A DNA stretch of 64,000 nt from Atrichornis clamosus (Eukaryota > Chordata > Aves > Passeriformes > Menuridae): assembly GCA_013400975.1 (NCBI GenBank), contig WBMZ01000217.1, forward strand, positions 186,001 to 250,000, written 5' to 3'. The notes below the pieces were generated by a model. It was given only the letters and a program-made list of their open reading frames with translations, was not told the DNA's origin and ran no database searches. Of this stretch, positions 12,001-25,927 are shown piece after piece. A program made the position numbers and the translations under genes. Numbering within the stretch: the stretch's first letter is position 1; every line of letters begins with the position of its first letter.

Positions 12001-15000
12001 GAATTATTAGGGTATCTGTGACACTGATCCTGTTGCAAAATCAGTCCTGCTGGGAACAGGCTGAAAGGAATAGTAAACTTTATCCTGTGCCAAGAATTCC
12101 ACTTTTTATAAGTCTTAAAATTTTGTGGTCTATAAACCAGCTCTTCATTACTCGTGTATTGTAAAACACCTCGAGTTCCATTTTTGTCAATCGGAGCCTT
12201 TTCAAGCTCCCATTACTGCTCACTACTCACCAGTTGTTCTAAAACAGTTCAGGGCACAGATTTTTCTGTTATGATTGTGCTTTTTTCTCTTCTATCACGC
12301 CAACTCTCAAAACATCCTCTAGATTCACCACCAATAGTTTAAATATCAAGGCACCTGGTAAAAACAGTTTCTGATTTAATTGCCAGAGAAATTAATGAAA
12401 AGTCTCCTGGCAGTTTCAGTACGAAGGAGATCAGACTCCTCTGATGCAGGAGGAACTGTCAATCTAGGTAATATGTGGGTTCCATATCTAATCAGATCTG
12501 TAGAGCACAAAGAAAGGCAAAACATTTCTTCACAGAACTTAACTACTGATTTGAACAATAAGAGGACTGGCTGGATGAGCACTGTACATCATTCTTCCAA
12601 CATGCTGTAAAGGGAATGATGTTTTATTCTTCATTTCCATCTCACCCCATCTACTGAGGCTGAAATCTCCCTAAGAAGCAAGTGGTTAAGAAGTACAAGG
12701 GAGTGAAAGAGGATTTGCACTCAGCTTTTGGATTGCTGCTCCTCTGGCAGGTTTAACATTCTCTTAGGCTAGGACTGGAAGTGCCAGTGATGTTATCAAC
12801 AGCAAATCTGTTAACACTAATGAAAAAAGCCTGCTGAATGCAAGTCTACCAGGAAAACAGATGGATAAACCAATGAAAGCCTTATACTTTTCTCACCAGA
12901 GTGGTCTGAATCTCTCTGAATATTTAGATTTTAGTTGTAAACTGTCATCTGCTCTTTGCTGGAGATGTGCACTCGTGGTGTGAGGGACTGCGGGGGTATT
13001 GGTTAAGTGCAACACAGCAAAGCTGGCTAAATGCTTTATTTTCTTGGGAAACTTGAGGCAAAAGTTTAGACTTAGATTGTCATGATAACCAGCATACACT
13101 TAAATTGGATTATAGACCCTTCAGGCAAAACAACAATGTTCATTGCAGGAAAGTTCTGCCTCGAGCTGCATTGTCCTGGTTTGAAGGGAATGACTTTGAG
13201 ATTCACGGCCAGAACAAACACACGAGGGAAACATCTGCCCTGTTTTTAAGACATAACTATGTAGCTGCAAGTTTATAAAGACTATCTATAGTATGTGGAC
13301 GGATGGATGGATACATTTATTGTGGTAAGTCATACCACTGGGGCATTCACTGTGGAGGGCCTTTCAAACTTTTCACTTTTATGAAAGCAAAACCATGTAG
13401 TTATCCACTTGCATTCCTCTTCGCCAAATAGTAATAAAAGATACCACTCTGAAAGCATTTAGGTATTCCAGAAGGTATGTTCCTTTTAAAGGATCCCTCG
13501 AAATTTTTGGTCTAGGGTAAACAAACCCTCCTCTAGTAGCTGTCATTTTCTACCAGGCTCTAAGAGAACAACACCTATCAGCCTAAATTTATCTGTAATC
13601 ACAGTGAGAGGTTGCCACACCTATTTACAACACTGCATAGTAAAGTGCAGCTTTTGTCTACACACAGACATTTTATCTCCATGCAGGTAGAGCTCAAGAG
13701 CTCTAGGAGATTTGCCAGTTACTGGATTGAAGTCCTGGGAAAAATCTCTGCTCTTTCACAGTATAAGTTCTGTTCCTGAGAACGTATGACCAAGCAGAGC
13801 CTTTATTATGCAGGTGCAGTCCCTGAAGCGGTGAGGTTCTGTAAACAGCTCATACAAAGCATCCCTGAGATGTTCTCAGCCAGAACAAAAGTCACTCCTG
13901 TATAATTGAACAGTGGCTTTGAATCTTTCTCAGCAGACCAAATAATTTCAAATGTTCAAATGGCATTGCAAGGACAAGTTTTGCAAAATTGTTACTTTAA
14001 TTTCCCCATGGTGCTCAAAATTAATTTGCATGTACTTCTGGAAAACAAAATCCAATTGCTGCTTGGAAGTCACAGGAAGTATTGAGGTCTGTAACAGAGC
14101 AGTGCAAGCAGTGACTGAATTTATAATATATTTTCCAGAACCGTGTGTCCTTGCAGGCCAGAGAGAGACAAGCATGAAGCTTAGGTACAGTTTAGGTTAC
14201 TTAAAATTCTTAAAGCAGAACTTAGAGGAAGGATACAGAGATTTCAATAGCAGGGAGTACATTTGAACAAAACACACGGCTCCAAGTCAGAAGTGAAGTT
14301 TGTAAAACACTTCTGGCAGGGATCTTCAGTTGTGTTTTGTGACAGCATCTAGTACAGGAAAATCACATTCCCAACAGGAAGAGTCCAGTTGTTATAACAA
14401 GACATCCATTACAACAGTATGGAATGTAAAGGCATTCTTTATCACAGAACACTTAGATTAAAAATATAGATCTTACTATATATGCTGTCATCATTTATAG
14501 AATAATTTGTGACCTATGAATAACTACTGTCCAGTATTTCTGCATGCTAATTTAGATGTTCTGGGACACTCTCCTCAGAAAGTAATTCCCAAGAATCAGA
14601 TGTAGTGGCTACAGAGTATAAATGACTTCAGTGAGCGTAGGATGCATAACTATGGCAACAGCTTTCAAATCAGCCTCTTCAGAGCTTAAAACAAAGCAAA
14701 AGAAACAACTCACATGCAGAAAAAAGAAAAACAGAGAGGTTTTACCTAAACACTGGGCACTTGCAGGGACTTTCAGCACAAAATTCTGCTTTAAGTCTAC
14801 TGTAGCATTTAGCTTTTCATAACCACGAACATATAGGTCACACACTTCATTTTTTCTGATGAGCAGAATTGAATCAGTTTTCCAGACCAAATAGTCATCA
14901 CTATGAGCTTAAAATTTCCTTCCCACAAACATTCTCTTTAGTTGCTTTCGGTGACCATTGCAGTCAATCCCTATAATTCCACTTACAATGTAAGTAAGGG

Positions 15001-18000
15001 AATTTAACGAGTATGTGATTTTATTCACTCCACACAAACCTCAGATAGAGCTGGAGTTAATTTTAGCTGTAAAAGTCTAGTCTCCTAACTTTCTTTGCCA
15101 GCTATGAGAACAAAAACTTCATAAAATCAGACATACAACAGTTGTTACTCAAAAGTCAATTTTAACAACAGTTACCACAACACAGCATCCATGAAAAATG
15201 GGACCTTGGGATTTCTGAATGTGGCATGGAGAAATGCATGTAAGAAAGTTCAAACTTCACACGACGCCTTTATCCAACACACACCTCAAACCCGTATTTG
15301 CGTCCCTGGGTAAATACATGCAGTTTCATTCTTCAAATTATAAAACTCCTTTCTGTATAAAATAGCTAAATTTCACAAATAATGTTTCTCCAAAACGTTA
15401 TTTCAGACGCTTTAACAGTTTCCTCCATGAAGTCAGGTGTGAAATGTCTGATACCTAATAAATTGAAGCTACAACAAACTGTTCTCTTTTTATCTGCAGT
15501 AAGTGGGGTACCAATATCTTGGCAATAGAAAGACCTGCTACAAATAAGTTTCCTATAACACACAAGCCTAAATAAACACTGTAGGTAAAGTCTACATGGA
15601 ATGAATTTGCTCCAGCGCATCACTCATATGTTATATGGCAAAAAAACCTTAAAGGATGTGGTTTGAGACAGCTCCATACTACTCTGAATTAATGGGATTT
15701 AAAACCAGCAAACCATGAGAGTTACATCTGCAAGGAGCTGATTAAATCTCACATGGTTTATGTGACAGCTTAGGTGTCCAGAGTGCTCCCGGGAACTGGG
15801 GAAAGAATGAGGTTCTCATCATAAATGGTCTTTCACTAAGTATCATGGCTTCTAAACCATACCAGTCCACAAACACACCAGGGATAAAAGCTATCCAAAC
15901 TGGATTTGAAGAGTAATTTGATAGTTGCTCTGAAATTTTAGAGAAAACTCTAAATAAATACTTGAGGTCAAATATCGTGTGCCAGAATTAAAGCCTTTTT
16001 GTCCCACCATTTGTGTGTTCTCCTCATTCCAGTACATTTTCTTCTTTCCCCAAACAAATTGACTGTTGCTTGCTGGCAACAAGTTCCTCTGAGGTCGGAT
16101 CAATACATTGTGTCAGACAACTCCATAAGATTCTGTTTCCTGACCTATTTGCCACTCCAAAGTACAAAGATGAGATTTTTCCTAGATGGTTGTCAAGAAT
16201 TATTGATGTTTGGAGGTGGAGCTCACGGTTTACATGAAGACAGATCACTCTCTCAGACCACTGTTTAACAGTTGGAGATTATGGCAATAACTATTTCTGC
16301 TAGAATTCACTTCAGCCCAAGCTGGAGTCTCAGCTGAGAAAATCCAGATCTCCATTTGTCTTACTCCTAAACCTCTTGCCTATAAACAAGCCATTCAGTA
16401 AGCAAACACTGCCATAGGAGCTGGGAAACACATTGTCAGGATGGTTTGGGAGCATCTGGAACACTTTACACCAAGTCTGATACTTTTGAGAAATACTGAA
16501 CACACCAAAAGAACAGGTGGTGCCAAACAAGAGAGTGTCAATGAAGAGGCTGGGGCAGCATTTGTACTCCACCTGCATCCTTAGTCAATTCATAAACAAA
16601 CAGCACGAAGTATAAACATGCAAACAGTATAAACCAACAGGATGTGTGTGCTGGGATGAAGAGGTAGGACAGGCCACAAACCAACACCTGTTTTGAGGCC
16701 AAATATCACAAGAGATTTTGTGTTTCTGGTCTGGCTCCTAAACCGACCAGTGATTCTAATGGGAAGGTCTTCTACAATATCCAGAAAGGAAATTGAAACA
16801 GATCATTCTAGAGAGTAAAGAAGTAGGCACTGATGCAGTTATAAACACTGTTAGCCACACAAAGGAACAGATAAAGTGATGAAAATAAATCCTCAGTGTA
16901 TGATATGGATATGGAGGAGGAGTTCACATCATAATCAAGGAAAAGCCCATCTTGAGGGACCAGCTTTGGGATGCCAAGCTGTACACACAAAAAGATTGGT
17001 TTGGTCTTGATCTTCCAGATCAGTCTCCTGAACACTTCCAGGGACTAATTAGACCACAGAGAATTCACAGCTGAGAAAAAAATCCTCTTGAAAATCCTCA
17101 TAAATGGTTTTGTATTTAATGGCCAGAAAGCACCTGTGAAATAGACAGTGGTGAATTTTATGGCACAGAAGGCAAAGTATTCTAGACTACCTTCATTTCA
17201 TTATCAAAGAAAAACTAAAACTGTGACAAGAGCAAATTGTATCAACATAACAGGAAAAGCAGAGATGATTCTATGATTTTTATACAGATCCACTGACATG
17301 CTTCAGTTCTGGTGGTTCTGATTCTACAGACAATCATTTTAATTTTTCATTTTAAACACTCCCCATCTGATAAAAATGGTAGCAGCTCCTGCAGCTTGGA
17401 TGTCTCACTCTCCACAGTTCACTTGGCTGAATCTTCTATTTTCATCCCATTTCATACTCTCAGATGTCCATTAAGAAAGCACTCAGATCTAGTTTTACGC
17501 AAGGATGTTTTAATTCAGGCCTAAACATTTCTTGTTTGACCACAGGTGTCAGACTTTGTCTTACTTAAGCTTGGATACTGTAAGAGGTAAAAGCAGGTTA
17601 ATCACAGAGCTGAGTAGCAGAGAAAAATGGCACTGAGGGCCAGAAAGAATTGAAGTCACTCTTAACAGGGTAAGGAGAGGTGGACAGAAAAAGTTTTGAG
17701 GCAGAACCAAAAGCAGAAATCAAACTGTGTAAGTTAAGAACCACAGCAAAAAGCTAGGAAACCTGGCTTCCTTAAAAAAAAGGACACTTTCCCAGTTGGG
17801 ACAGAAATACTGATGATCTTCATGAACTGCTCTGAGGTCAGCAGATAAACAGTATATACAGCTAACCATTACTGACAATTAATTACAGTTATTATTGCAG
17901 CATGACAGCTGGAATTTTTAGTATCCAACATCAGATGCATTTTTAAGAATCTGACTGTACAATAACATGCAAAACAACTACTGAGCTACATTTCAGGAGT

Positions 18001-19950
18001 CGGTCAGGTTCCTAAATATAGGCCTTTAGCTGCATTCTCAGCATGTAAGATATCCTCCCTGTGACATTCTTGAGCTCCCCTATCAAAATCCCTCTTTTCA
18101 TACAGCCAGAAACGTCACCTCTTCTCTCGCATGCTGCAGTATCAGGGATGCTTTTTATATTTCTTATGTCTCTTTATTTCCTTCCTCAGTCTTTCTACCA
18201 TATGCAGGTCAACTCATTAAGGATCAAATTGGTCTCAAGACCTTTTAGATTTAACCAGAGAGTGACATGTAGAATTTGTATGAATTCCAGTCTCTAAAGA
18301 CCCAGCTTTGCAAAGGTCTCTGAGCAACTACCTCCCATTTGAGTATCTAAAGAACGTTGTGCTTGCAGTCAAAAGTATCTGTATGTACCTCTAAAAAATT
18401 CATTTTGGTGTTCAATTTGCCTTGATGGAACCTCAAAATAAAAGGGTAAAGCAAAGAAGTATCAAAGACCTTCATGAAATTGGGAGCTATCCACTTTTGT
18501 GGAGCCTCTGCTCATAAGATATTTGCCAGTAAAGTCATTACCATTAAAGCAAAAAGGTGAATGTCACAGCAAATAGTAGATTATCACAGAATTGCCTTTT
18601 TCCAGGACTCACAGGTAAAATGTTCCCTTACTTTGGATCAGCTCAGGATATTTTCAGTACTACAAGCAAGAGGAAACTCATTTTGATATCCAAATGTGAC
18701 ACTTGTGGCATTGTACAAAAGCACACCAAGCCCCACCACACATGACCAACAGGTTCCAGTTGGGACATTTTGCATGCACACAAAGCCTCACTCAGCAAAT
18801 TGCTGAACTTTTCCAGAAGTACTGAAAAATTGACAGGAGGAAGTGTGTGACTTCCACAGGTTGTGTCAGGCAAAGTTATTTTTAATTCATCCAGTTTCTG
18901 AACAAAGAATTCAGCCTCAGTGGAGACTGCAGGTCAAAAGAAAATGATGCCACTGTATTTCCTCTGAAAATGTTCTCTGAAAGATTTTGCAGAAATGCAA
19001 AACTTACAATTTTTCACGTGGCATTTGTGATATTTTGTCCCTTTCCACTCATTTGTCTTTCTTTTTTAAAGGAAAGGCTAAAGAAAACAAAAGTCTGAAA
19101 TAAAAATTAGTAGTGAAGGAGAAAATTAAAAAGGCTCCTTTTCTTTAGGCCTTATTTTCTTTGAAAAAAGAAATAGAAAAAGAGATTTCTTCTCTCCCAT
19201 CTCTTACTCTTCAAAACCATTTTTGAAAGGTGTTTAGAAGCAACATGAAATGTTTGTTTTGATGTGTTTCAATATTTCTGATGGGAAAAAGACCACAATC
19301 TTTTTCTCGAATAAATATTCCGGGCTGCCACCGAAGAGGAAATGGTTTTCCCATCAGCTACAGTTACTTCTGATTACATTATAAGCTTCAATTTCTCATA
19401 TGTTTTAGGCCTACAGTGTAAACAAGTTCTTTATCTACCTAAAATTCTGATGTGCCATTTTCAGGCTGAATGCTACACACATTTGTTGCAATAAGAGGAA
19501 CTCTCCCACCTAAATGGAGGTTTGAGCAGCTTGCAGATTCAGACCATGTGTTTCATCATGGCTTTTAGCTCATCGTGTTCGATTCATAACCAAAAAGGAA
19601 AAAACCCATTTTTAGTAACACCAGAAATGGAGAGAATGAGAGGACCTGATTGACAGCTCTAGTGATCCGTGTGCTTTATCACTCTCGGGAGAGGGATTGT
19701 ATAAACACCTGTAAGAGCTTGTCTAATATCAGGAAGTGGCTGTAACTAATAGCTTGGCTGCAGCTCACCATATGGACACTCTGATTGCACAGCAAACCTG
19801 CCTCCACATTATTTAATTCAATCTATATCCAAAACTAGCATGAGATAAAATGTAAACCAAGCAGCTACGTGAAATTTATTACAGAGCAATGATTCTGACC
19901 TGAGACCATACCTTGACTTATTTTTAAAATTATTTCCTCCAAAGACAAGC
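12001..19950. other. Long stretch without recognisable genes
   Basis: Unique AT-rich sequence on both strands. A minus-strand ACTG/GTGAGT donor at about 12,229 and a plus-strand GTG/GTAAGT donor at about 13,324 have no convincing acceptors nearby. No repeat element could be identified. Confidence 0.55.
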
Positions 19951-22900
19951 CCTAAGGTGAGATCCATCCCTATATTTTCCAGCTGAGACCATGCCAAGCC
20001 AGCTGCAGACCCGAAAAATGGAATTCTGCCTCAAAAGCCCTTTAGGCACCACTGCTAAAAATGCCAGCTATTGACCTGATTCTCTTTCCCCTCTCTCCCC
20101 AGATTCTGAGGAGTTGCACATCCCTCCATCAGCTCTCCTGCTGATTTTAAAGACTACCTGTATTCCACACTGAATCCAAGGGAAGCTGTCAAGAGCACCC
20201 GGTCTGCACTTGAATCTTAGGCAGGGTGAAAAGGGTCCCAATTTCACCCAAACCTCGCTATCAGGTGGTGGGAAATGGGAAAACCCTGGCTGTGCTTCGT
20301 GGAATGCACCAGTCTGCAGGTTTGAGCCCATGAAAATATCTTTGCAGTACAAATTACTCCATAGGAACCACAATTTTGCCACCACACTTTTTAGGGTTGG
20401 TGTTAGGATCAAGGAGATGCCTTACACTGCAGCCTGTGCATCCTCTTAAATTCTAATCAGAAGTGAGAGAAACTCGGGACAGGATCTGGGGATTTTTGTA
20501 ATGCAGGCAAGTGGGACCACGGCATTTTTCTTGAGTACCCCTATATGGGTGTGTGGGAAAAGGTGCTATTTTAAAAAGCAAGTGTTCCAGATAATTCACC
20601 ACTCTTGGCAATATTCATTGTAACTACTCAAGAAATACTTTCGATGCAATGCCTCATTATCCATGTACCAGAACATCTCTTTTCCTGGCAGCATTTTAGA
20701 AAAAAAAGAAGAAAAAAAAAAAAGAAAAACCAAAGAAAAACAAATAAACCCAACCCCTAACAAAGACCTCTGATAACTTCAGTGAGATGGCATATTCTCA
20801 GAAATAATTTTCTCTTAATACAACAGTCTAATGATTATGGATGAAGACTTGGCATCTCTATTTTCTCCTTTTTAAGTCACACTGACCACAAGGCACCAAT
20901 GTGTTCTGCTGTAATTAGAAGAAATGATGTGGCCCAATATCCACGACACCTCCCAGGACTACAGGAAACTCATCTGTTCTCTGCTTCACAAATTGCCAGT
21001 ATATTTCACAACATGAGATCAACGAGCAGCACAGAAAAAATTCATCCAAGAACATGTCCTTGACATGTGTTTGATGATCTTTTCTGGGTACTACTTATTC
21101 ATGGCCTATTGGAACATTTTTTTCACAAACACAATTTTTACAGTAGAAATAAAATTTTAACTTCTAAATGCACATAAACACATATAGTTATTACGTATAT
21201 AAAGCTTAAAAATAAAAACCTCTTGATCATAATGAGGAGAGAAAATTGTCTCTGAAAGTGCAGTGAGGTGGTTCTTGCAAATTAAAACTAGTATCTTGCC
21301 AGAATTAAAGTCATTTAGCCTCATGCTACCTTAAAATGAACCCTATCTGGTGAAAATTCAAATCATAGCAGTCCATGAGCCAAATTTACTCTTCCAAATA
21401 TAATTTAAACCAAGTAACCTTCATACCTCATTCACAACATCTCATAAGTCTTTACTGTGCTATACTGCAAAGTGTTGCACCTACAATAATAATAACAATA
21501 AAACTATGATTAATTAACACAACAGTGACCTAGAAGGCAACCAAAGCCATTGTAAAGAGGTACAGCATAAAAACAATGCTTAATAAGGGCATTCAAATCA
21601 TTATTTGGGCTTATTTCTTTTTCACAAACCACAAAGATCTTAATTCTTTTGCTGTAAAATGAAATATGAGTCATGGCCGAGATCTTCTCATCTCCAATCT
21701 TTTTACCCTAGCCTTTAATCCAGGCAGTTAGGTTTAACTTGCAGGAATATCTTAGAAGAAACACAATATACTTGAACTTCCCAGTTTTGGTGATAGTTTT
21801 TACCATTGGAGTCCAACTTTTCCCTCAGCCTATTCACTTAAAGTGTTGCTGCAGCTAAATAGATGAACTTTTGATTCTGTGTTGCAGTATTCAAACTCAA
21901 CTGAGAGCAAGGTGTGCTTTCTGTATCCTTAACTCTTAGCAGAATTTGGGAGTGTCAGGGATTTTGCTTCTCTATTGAGCTTGGATGCTATATTCAGAAA
22001 TGTCAACTACTAATTAGTCAGTACAAAGGATACACCATTCTCCTCTAATATTGTTCCCTTCTCCTCCTCCATTCTCCACACAGACACACAAACAAAGTTC
22101 AGGAAAGTCATCCACTCAGATCTGCAGGGATTTTTCACTGGCTTCATGAAGATAGGAGCTAATGCAAATTTCCCTCCTTCCTCCATTGACCATCTCACAC
22201 CTCTTTAATTTTTTTGATCAGCAGCAAAATAGTTAATGCTGGCATTTAAACCAGATATTTACATGTATTCTAGATGAGGTGTTTTGTTCATATCCAGACC
22301 CACTGATTCATACAACCTTAATTTGCATGCAGATAGGAGAACTTCTGTCATTTTTTTCAAAGGTTGTCTTCTGACTAAATTACTAAAAACTTTCAGCTAG
22401 GGAGGGGGAAAAAAAAAGAAAAAAAGGAGAATATAGAAAGCTAAATGACAATTCAAGTAAGAAATCAAATCACACTAATCTCAAATATTTTTCATTTGCA
22501 AAGGAAAATATCAGATGCCAGTTATATCTATTTAACTTCCTTTTTTTCCTCTAAATAAACTTGCAGACAATAGATGACTGTGGCAAGGCCTGCCATATCC
22601 ATCATTCTCTGGACTGTATCAGGAACAGGCCTGGAGACCATATCCTGAGTTCCTGCCTTTCCAGTTCTGGGAAAATTCCCACCACGATTTAGATTCTGCA
22701 TCCCCAGTTCTCTGTTTCCAGCACAACTGTGGACTCCGCAAGGTTCTCTTTGCTTGGCAGTCTATTCCCTCTTCATCTGAAGTCATGACTTTCAGGTTTA
22801 TGAAATCATACTAATTTCCAAAGTGCCAGCATGCCACGGCAAAAACATGGGCTTAGAAATTTCACTGAGGAAACAAACAGAAGAAAAGAGCCCGGCCAGG

Positions 22901-24700
22901 GAAGGAAGAGATGCCAGTTTTGAACACATCCTGTGTGAAAAATCTTAAGTCACATTTTAAGCATCTTGGAGTTCAGATTTGATTTATAAGGCTTAGTGCC
23001 ATGCCTAAAGTAGTAAAGTGGGAACAGAAGTACTGAGAAAAAGGAATAAAAAATATTCCAGATCAACACCATGTCTGTGTCATCACTCCACTGTGAAAAT
23101 TTTTCATGAAGTCAAGCAATTGGCCTCTGTAATCCCCCAAAGATACATCATCAGTGACACTAAAACAACCTGTATTTGCTTCCTACCAGCCACAGCCAAC
23201 AGATTTTTTTTTTTTAATTTATTTTTTAAATCATCAGCAGATGTTCCAAGGCAGGGGAGAATAGTCCACCCATAATAAGTACATTCAGTCATCTCTCACA
23301 GCCTTCCTGATCAGCTCCATCTCCTGAAGCCTAAGGCAGTAGAGTATAAATGCCCCCTGGGAAACTTTCCATGTTCCTAAAACAGTGAGTCACTCAAGAG
23401 TTGTTTTAAACAGGATCTGAAAGGGTGCCACCAGCAACACTAAGGTCACCTCTGAGTGCTCACTACTGAAACATAGAGAAAAAAGCAGGTAATTTAATAT
23501 TCCTTGCCATGTCAGCACTTACACAGCCCTCACAACTTTAGTATGAACACCCCAAAATCGTTAATGGATTTTATCCCCACATCACCCCTGGAAATGGAGT
23601 TATTTACATTTTGCAAATGGAGAAAGCAAACTAATAAGTTTAAAAATCCACACAAATGAAAACTTTAAAGCTGTGGAAAAGATATGATGAATTCGAACGT
23701 GATTACAAATCTCTTGAACCTTATGTTTAAAAACTTCATGGAAACACAATAAAGGGCTAGATAATGTTTTTGCATCTACACTTTCTATGCATATTGATGG
23801 GGTTTTTTGCATATAAAGCTCCGTTATTAATCAGAATTATTCTGTGCTTAACCCAGGCCAAGAAGACCACGATGCTGTTGGGTTGGAGAACATACCAGAT
23901 ATCTGTGTGGTTTGCTACTGATCTTGCTTATTACAAGACCACAAGCAGTCCCAATCCCATTGGGTTTCCCCTGGTGTTGTCCAGATCCCTAGAGAACACA
24001 AGGAAAGAGGCAGGCTTTTCCCAGGGAACTCACAGCCAAAGTGCAGAAGGTTTAGTGTCAACCCTGACTTCAGGCCGTGGAATATATTCACTGTCTTCTC
24101 GACCTCTGTGCCGGGTTTCTGCAGCCTTATCAGAGCCTCAAAGTTTAGCTTCCTGTTCCTGAAGTTGTGAAGTCTCCCATAACTTTAAAGCTGTCACGTT
24201 TTGTTCAAAAACTTTTACCAAAAGAAGGGAAAAAAAAAAAAGAAGAAGAAAAAAATCAGGAAAAGAAACAGCAGAGATCTTATTCACAATGCAGGACATT
24301 CCTTTGTTAAGACCCATTTTCTTATATAACAATCAAACCAAAACTATATGTTTTTACCAAGGAGAGTCCTAAAATTAAAATATGAAATGGCATCAGCCAA
24401 GTAAATATCTCTTCACTGAGCTTTCACAGTCTACCTGCTGGGCATGGCATGAGAAGGGCAGAAAAGTTAGAGAGGCAGAAAGTACCTTAGATTCCCCTCA
24501 CCTACCTATTGCTGCTGCACTCCAGCCCTCTGGTTTGGCAGTCATCTTGGCCAGCTAACCCATCTAAAAAACAATCCCCTAGGAGCTTTTTTTCTGTCAT
24601 TCCCTGAGGGAAAAAATCCCCTCCCCAAAACAAAAACAAAACACAAAACAAAAAACAAGTGAACAAACAAAAAAACCTCACAAACTAACCAAAAAACCCC
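19951..24700. other. Stretch without genes, with several A-rich tracts
   Basis: A plus-strand AAG/GTGAGA donor at 19,956/19,957 lacks a usable exon. A-rich low-complexity tracts lie at 20,700-20,746, 22,409-22,428 and 24,228-24,256. A T tract lies at 23,204-23,215. An A/C-rich tract at about 24,618-24,700 directly precedes the CR1 element. Confidence 0.55.
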
Positions 24701-24764
24701 CACTAAGCATATTAAAGAAGCAATTTTTCCTGTTGCAAAATGCTTTGCAAGGTAAACAGAGAGA

Positions 24765-25370
24765 AAGGATCAGAGGGTTGGAGCCCCAGTCCTGCAAAGA
24801 CAGGCTGAGAGTTGGGGCTGTTCAGCCTGGAGAAGAGAAGGCTCTGGGGAGACCTTGGAGCACATTCCAGTACCTAAAGGGGGCTACAAGAAAGCTGGAG
24901 AGGGACTTTCCACAAGGGGATGTAGTGATAGGACAAGGGGGAATGCCTTTAAACTGAAAAGGGGTAGGTTGAGATTAGGTTTAAGGAAGAAATTCTTTCC
25001 TCTGAGAGTGGTGAGGCCCTGGCACAGGTTGCCCAGAGAAGCTGCAAGTTGCCCCATCCCTGGAAATGTTCAAGGCCAGGTTGGATGGGGCTTGGAGCAA
25101 CCTGGGATAGTGAGAGTGCCCCCTGAAATAGGGGAAAATTAGGCTCAATGTACAAATGAAATTCTTTACTGTGAGAGTGGGGAGGCACTGGAACAGGCTG
25201 CCCAGAAAGTTGTGGATGCCCAAACCCTGGCAGTGTTCTCCAGGTTGGATGGAGCTCTGAGCAACTTGGTCTAGTGGAAGGTGACCCTGTCCATGCCAGG
25301 GGGTTTGGAACTGGGTGATCTTTAAGGTCTCTTTCAACCCAAACCATTTCGTGACTCTATGATTTTTTTC
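24765..25370 (+). mobile_element. CR1 LINE 3' end, 5'-truncated, with internal duplication
   Basis: The sequence carries the familiar 3' portion of avian CR1 elements in sense orientation: the GGAGAGGGACTTT-type block, the GTTGCCCAGAGAAGCTG block, the GTCCAAGGCCAGGTTGGATGG-type block, and the end GATGATCTTTAAGGTC-type wording followed by CAACCC and a degenerate CTATGATT terminus near 25,365. It lacks most of the element, as is normal for 5'-truncated CR1 copies, and no reverse transcriptase frame is present. It is unusual in holding two successive copies of the same part, about 24,965-25,120 and 25,137-25,285. Several open frames overlap it and are chance products. Confidence 0.97.
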
Positions 25371-25925
25371 TAGGCATTTCTTTCCATGACAGTTTGACAG
25401 CAGGCTGATGACTAATTAAGATTGTAGCATTTAGTCAGCTAATCTGAGGTTTCATCAATCCCTTCCCAAAAAATCAGGGGGACCTGGCAGAAGCATATTC
25501 TAAGATGGTTAATTTTTCTGACTGCTTTCTGGTTAAAGCAGCAGTTCTTTTCAACCACAGATAGAAGAGAGAAAAAAAAACAAACAAAAACCAAAAGCAG
25601 TGGACTGGAATTATCTGATATATCTCATCTCAGTAGAGATGTCTGGATCTATAACCTGTATCTATTTTTTGAAAATGTGTTACCCAAACTCAGAGTTGCA
25701 GAGTGACTGCCATAACCAAGGGTACGTATGACAGAACTACCGGGAAAAGCATTAAAGTTTCCTTGGGAAAATGAGAATAAACGTCATTTAAACTTAGAAA
25801 TTCAAAGCAATTCAGTCTTGTTTCTTTTTTAGCTTTAGCCAGCCTGAACATTTCCCTGAGCTTTCTTAGAAAACTGCTGCCCTGAGTCTTTGACAAGCAC
25901 ACGTGTGGGTTCCTGCTCAGTTTTG
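25371..25925. other. Non-coding stretch between CR1 and CpG island
   Basis: No gene is seen. An A-rich tract lies near 25,570-25,590. Confidence 0.55.
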
Positions 25926-25927
25926 GT

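Noticed and set aside
13168..13250. TGTCCTGGTTTGAAGG, resembling the start of some avian LTRs
   Set aside because: Only the first dozen bases resemble such LTRs. No matching end, no target duplication and no second copy in the window.
17262..17282. GATGATTCTATGATTTTT, like a CR1 terminus
   Set aside because: The sequence before it has none of the CR1 tail blocks, so the short match is probably chance.
24949..25347. Two long overlapping minus-strand open frames
   Set aside because: Antisense readings of the duplicated CR1 tail.
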